Origin: Opitutaceae bacterium TAV5
GTDB taxonomy: Bacteria > Verrucomicrobiota > Verrucomicrobiia > Opitutales > Opitutaceae
Direction: 5' to 3'
DNA: 64,000 nt
NCBI GenBank assembly: GCA_000242935.3
Contig: CP007053.1
Location: 4,945,001 to 5,009,000, forward strand
Under the pieces are notes generated by a model. That model ran no database searches. It was not told the origin of the DNA and was given only the letters and a program-made list of their open reading frames with translations. Position numbers and translations under genes: made by a program. Positions 62,397-64,000 of this stretch are shown piece after piece (position 1 is the stretch's first letter; each line of letters starts with the position of its first letter).

Positions 62397-63089
62397 TCAG
62401 GAGGTTGTTTCCTCGGGTTTGAGAACGATCACTTCGTAGAGCGATTTTTCGGAGCCGTGGCGAATGATGGCCAGCTTGCGGAGAGAGATGATGCTGTAAC
62501 GGCCGGCGAGCGCGGTGAGGATTTTGTCCTCGGTGAAATATTGCCGGGGCACGCCGTCCTCGACGCTGGTGACGGGCGCCCAGGAGGTCGGGTCGGGGGG
62601 CGCGCCGCGTTCGTCGAAGGCGTTGACGCGAAAGGCGAAGAGGCCGCCGGGACGCAGCCGGGCGTGGATCGCGGCGAAGATCGCCAGGGTTTCTTCCCGG
62701 GTGAAATAGTGGAGCGACAGGCTGGCGACGACGAGGTGCCAGTCATCATTGTCCGGCGCGCCGGCCGGGAGGTGGCGGTCGAGGTCGCGCAGGTCGGCGA
62801 GCAGGTGGCGGGCGGCGGGGTTGCGTCGGGAGGAGAGGGCGATGGCGCCGGCGGAGAAATCGAGCGCGGTGACGGCGTAGCCGCGGGCAAGCAGGTACGC
62901 GGTGTCGCGGCCGGCGCCGCAGCCGAGATCGAGCGCGCGCAGGGGCGGAGCCCCGGCGCCCGGGAACGCCCCGGAGGCGTCTTCGAGCCAGCGGGCCAGC
63001 CACGGATCGGCTTCCTTGGCGCGCGCATTGCCGGGTGAGAGGATGGCGGCGTTGTAGCGACGGTTCCAGATTTCGACGGGAGGGTTCAT
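62397..63089 (-). CDS. Class I SAM-dependent methyltransferase (TehB-like)
   Basis: 230 residues from ATG 63087-63089 (MNPPVEIWNRRYNAAILSPG). Motif I ALDLGCGAGRDTAYLLARG, acidic end of strand 2 in VTALDFSAGA, and VVASLSLHYFTREETLAIFA fit the TehB/methyltransf_25 type. Small-molecule substrate; the phrase ADPWLARWLED near the start is seen in tellurite/thiol methyltransferases. It lies directly before the cysteine-synthase-like gene, so sulfur or selenium chemistry is possible but unproven. Confidence 0.85.
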   Translation of the reverse strand: MNPPVEIWNRRYNAAILSPGNARAKEADPWLARWLEDASGAFPGAGAPPLRALDLGCGAGRDTAYLLARGYAVTALDFSAGAIALSSRRNPAARHLLADLRDLDRHLPAGAPDNDDWHLVVASLSLHYFTREETLAIFAAIHARLRPGGLFAFRVNAFDERGAPPDPTSWAPVTSVEDGVPRQYFTEDKILTALAGRYSIISLRKLAIIRHGSEKSLYEVIVLKPEETTS

Positions 63090-63163
63090 GCGAGGGAGAG
63101 CGGGTTGCGGGTGAGGAAGGGAGAGGGATCGCGGCCGGATCGGACCGACCGGACAGAGGGGGC

Positions 63164-64000
63164 CTATCTGGCGATGTGCCTGGGATCGATGCCTTGGCCG
63201 AGGGTAAACCCGGCGCCGACCGCGCCGACGACAGCGTGCTTCCGGTCGAGGCCGAGGTTGGCGCGAAAACGGTAAACGGACTCGATGCCGGTGCAGTGGG
63301 CGCCGATGTAGTGGTCCACGCCATACCCGGCCAGTTTTCCGGCGGTCCACTCCCAGGTCTTGTCGGAGGCGGCGAAGACGTGGATGCCGCCGATCAGCGC
63401 GTGGATGCGCGCGGGGCGGATGAGGGTGCGCGCATAGTCGAGTGTGTTGACGACGCCGGCGTGTCCGCAGCCGAAGAGCGCGACCAGACCCTGGTCGGTG
63501 TCGAAAACCAGTGCCTGGTCTTCGGGGATGTTGTCCTCGACCACCCCGGCCGGGGTGACGACCTTGCCGGTCGTCCCCCAGTTGCGCTCCGGGTATTTTC
63601 GCGGCACCGGCCCGGTGAGCCAGATGCCAGGATGGAGCTGCACGGGTTTGTCGTGGACGACAAAGACACCGCCGGTCTTTTCGTAGGCCGGCTTGATGGC
63701 GATGAGCAGGTTTTCCTCCTCGCCGCCATCATCGGAGGGGCGCGCATAAAAGACGCCTTCGCCGACATGGACACGGGAAAGGGCACCGGGGGCGTTTTTG
63801 TCCAGCACGGCCTTGCGCAGGGTGAGGAGGCCGCCGATGTGGTCCCAGTGATTGTGGGTGATGATGATTTCGGGGATCGTGGTCAGGTCGATGCCCAGGG
63901 TGCGCGCGTTTTCGAGCACGAGGTCGGGATGTGCGCCGGTGTCGAAAAGGATGCGGCGGCCGTCGGCCTCGACGAGGGCGGCGAAGCCCCATTCGCCGAG
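63164..64000 (-). CDS. Metallo-beta-lactamase-fold hydrolase (5' end beyond window)
   Basis: At least 278 codons; the frame is open through the right edge (EWGFAALVEADGRRILFDTG), so the N-terminus is missing. Zinc motif THNHWDHIGG, second metal ligands in GCGHAGVVNTL and a late histidine in GGIHVFAAS place it near COG1237 (dihydropterin-ribofuranosyl aminobenzene phosphate synthase-like). These enzymes act on small phosphate or lactone substrates in the cytoplasm or, with signal peptides, outside. Starts 74 bp before the methyltransferase gene. Confidence 0.85.
   Translation of the reverse strand, partial: LGEWGFAALVEADGRRILFDTGAHPDLVLENARTLGIDLTTIPEIIITHNHWDHIGGLLTLRKAVLDKNAPGALSRVHVGEGVFYARPSDDGGEEENLLIAIKPAYEKTGGVFVVHDKPVQLHPGIWLTGPVPRKYPERNWGTTGKVVTPAGVVEDNIPEDQALVFDTDQGLVALFGCGHAGVVNTLDYARTLIRPARIHALIGGIHVFAASDKTWEWTAGKLAGYGVDHYIGAHCTGIESVYRFRANLGLDRKHAVVGAVGAGFTLGQGIDPRHIAR

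Overview
The window is a GC-rich (about 63% by eye) bacterial chromosome segment, densely coded, with many genes lacking an obvious Shine-Dalgarno. Two PEP-CTERM proteins, two H-X9-DG type pseudopilins, LacI regulators divergent from glycoside hydrolases, TonB/ExbBD and TonB-dependent receptor genes and a tmRNA gene together suggest a Gram-negative Verrucomicrobiota, most like Opitutaceae. That placement is inference from gene content; no rRNA is present.

Layout. 1-8.1 kb: carbohydrate locus A. A LacI regulator (7024) is divergent from a minus-strand series: PEP-CTERM protein, pseudopilin, small secreted protein, clan-A glycoside hydrolase, and a GHL6-like hydrolase cut by the left edge. 8.1-15.8 kb: a minus-strand FTR1/P19 iron-uptake cluster (FTR1 permease, P19, DUF2318 membrane protein, two FtsX permeases, ATPase) with a Fur-like palindrome before its first gene. 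16.0-16.4 kb: tmRNA and its terminator. 16.5-23 kb: housekeeping and unknown genes (duplicated-motif secreted protein, LOG-domain protein with a long N-terminal extension, M48 protease, thioesterase, second LOG protein, GluQ) with intergenic palindromic repeats. 23-28.7 kb: carbohydrate locus B, with the same ingredients as locus A (LacI divergent from pseudopilin, clan-A hydrolase, PEP-CTERM protein) plus a beta-helix protein.

29.1-35.1 kb: a one-strand cluster exbB-exbD-exbD-tonB-TPR protein-two membrane-anchored coiled-coil proteins-solute-binding protein. 35.2-46.1 kb: a region that looks sulfur-related: an exported tandem OsmC protein, a NitT/TauT-type ABC transporter with two binding proteins, cysteine synthase, HIT and GNAT proteins, a truncated DUF1016 gene, flavin reductase, and two permeases plus ATPase of a polar amino acid transporter whose binding protein is probably the one at 34.2 kb. 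The transporter ATPase runs directly into a LuxR-type response regulator, whose 3' end overlaps that of a convergent 1384-residue hybrid histidine kinase (46.7-50.9 kb).

51.0-57.9 kb: a tight cluster of TonB-dependent siderophore-type receptor, SbmA/YddA-like ABC protein, copper ATPase CopA and copper chaperone, suggesting metal-chelate uptake or copper handling. 57.9-59.6 kb: a degraded zone with a remnant of a winged-helix (YcaQ-like) gene, copies of a 71-bp palindromic repeat, a tandem GxxExxY protein and a 181-bp tandem duplication. 59.5-64 kb: minus-strand metabolic genes (GNAT, zinc alcohol dehydrogenase, a second cysteine-synthase-like enzyme with an altered substrate loop, methyltransferase, metallo-beta-lactamase-fold hydrolase cut by the right edge).

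The best candidates for undescribed biology are the TonB cluster with coiled-coil partners, the exported OsmC tandem with one cysteine-less half, the paired LacI/pseudopilin/PEP-CTERM/hydrolase loci, the receptor-SbmA-CopA-CopZ cluster, a possible three-way-junction RNA upstream of the NitT/TauT operon, and the palindromic repeat families.
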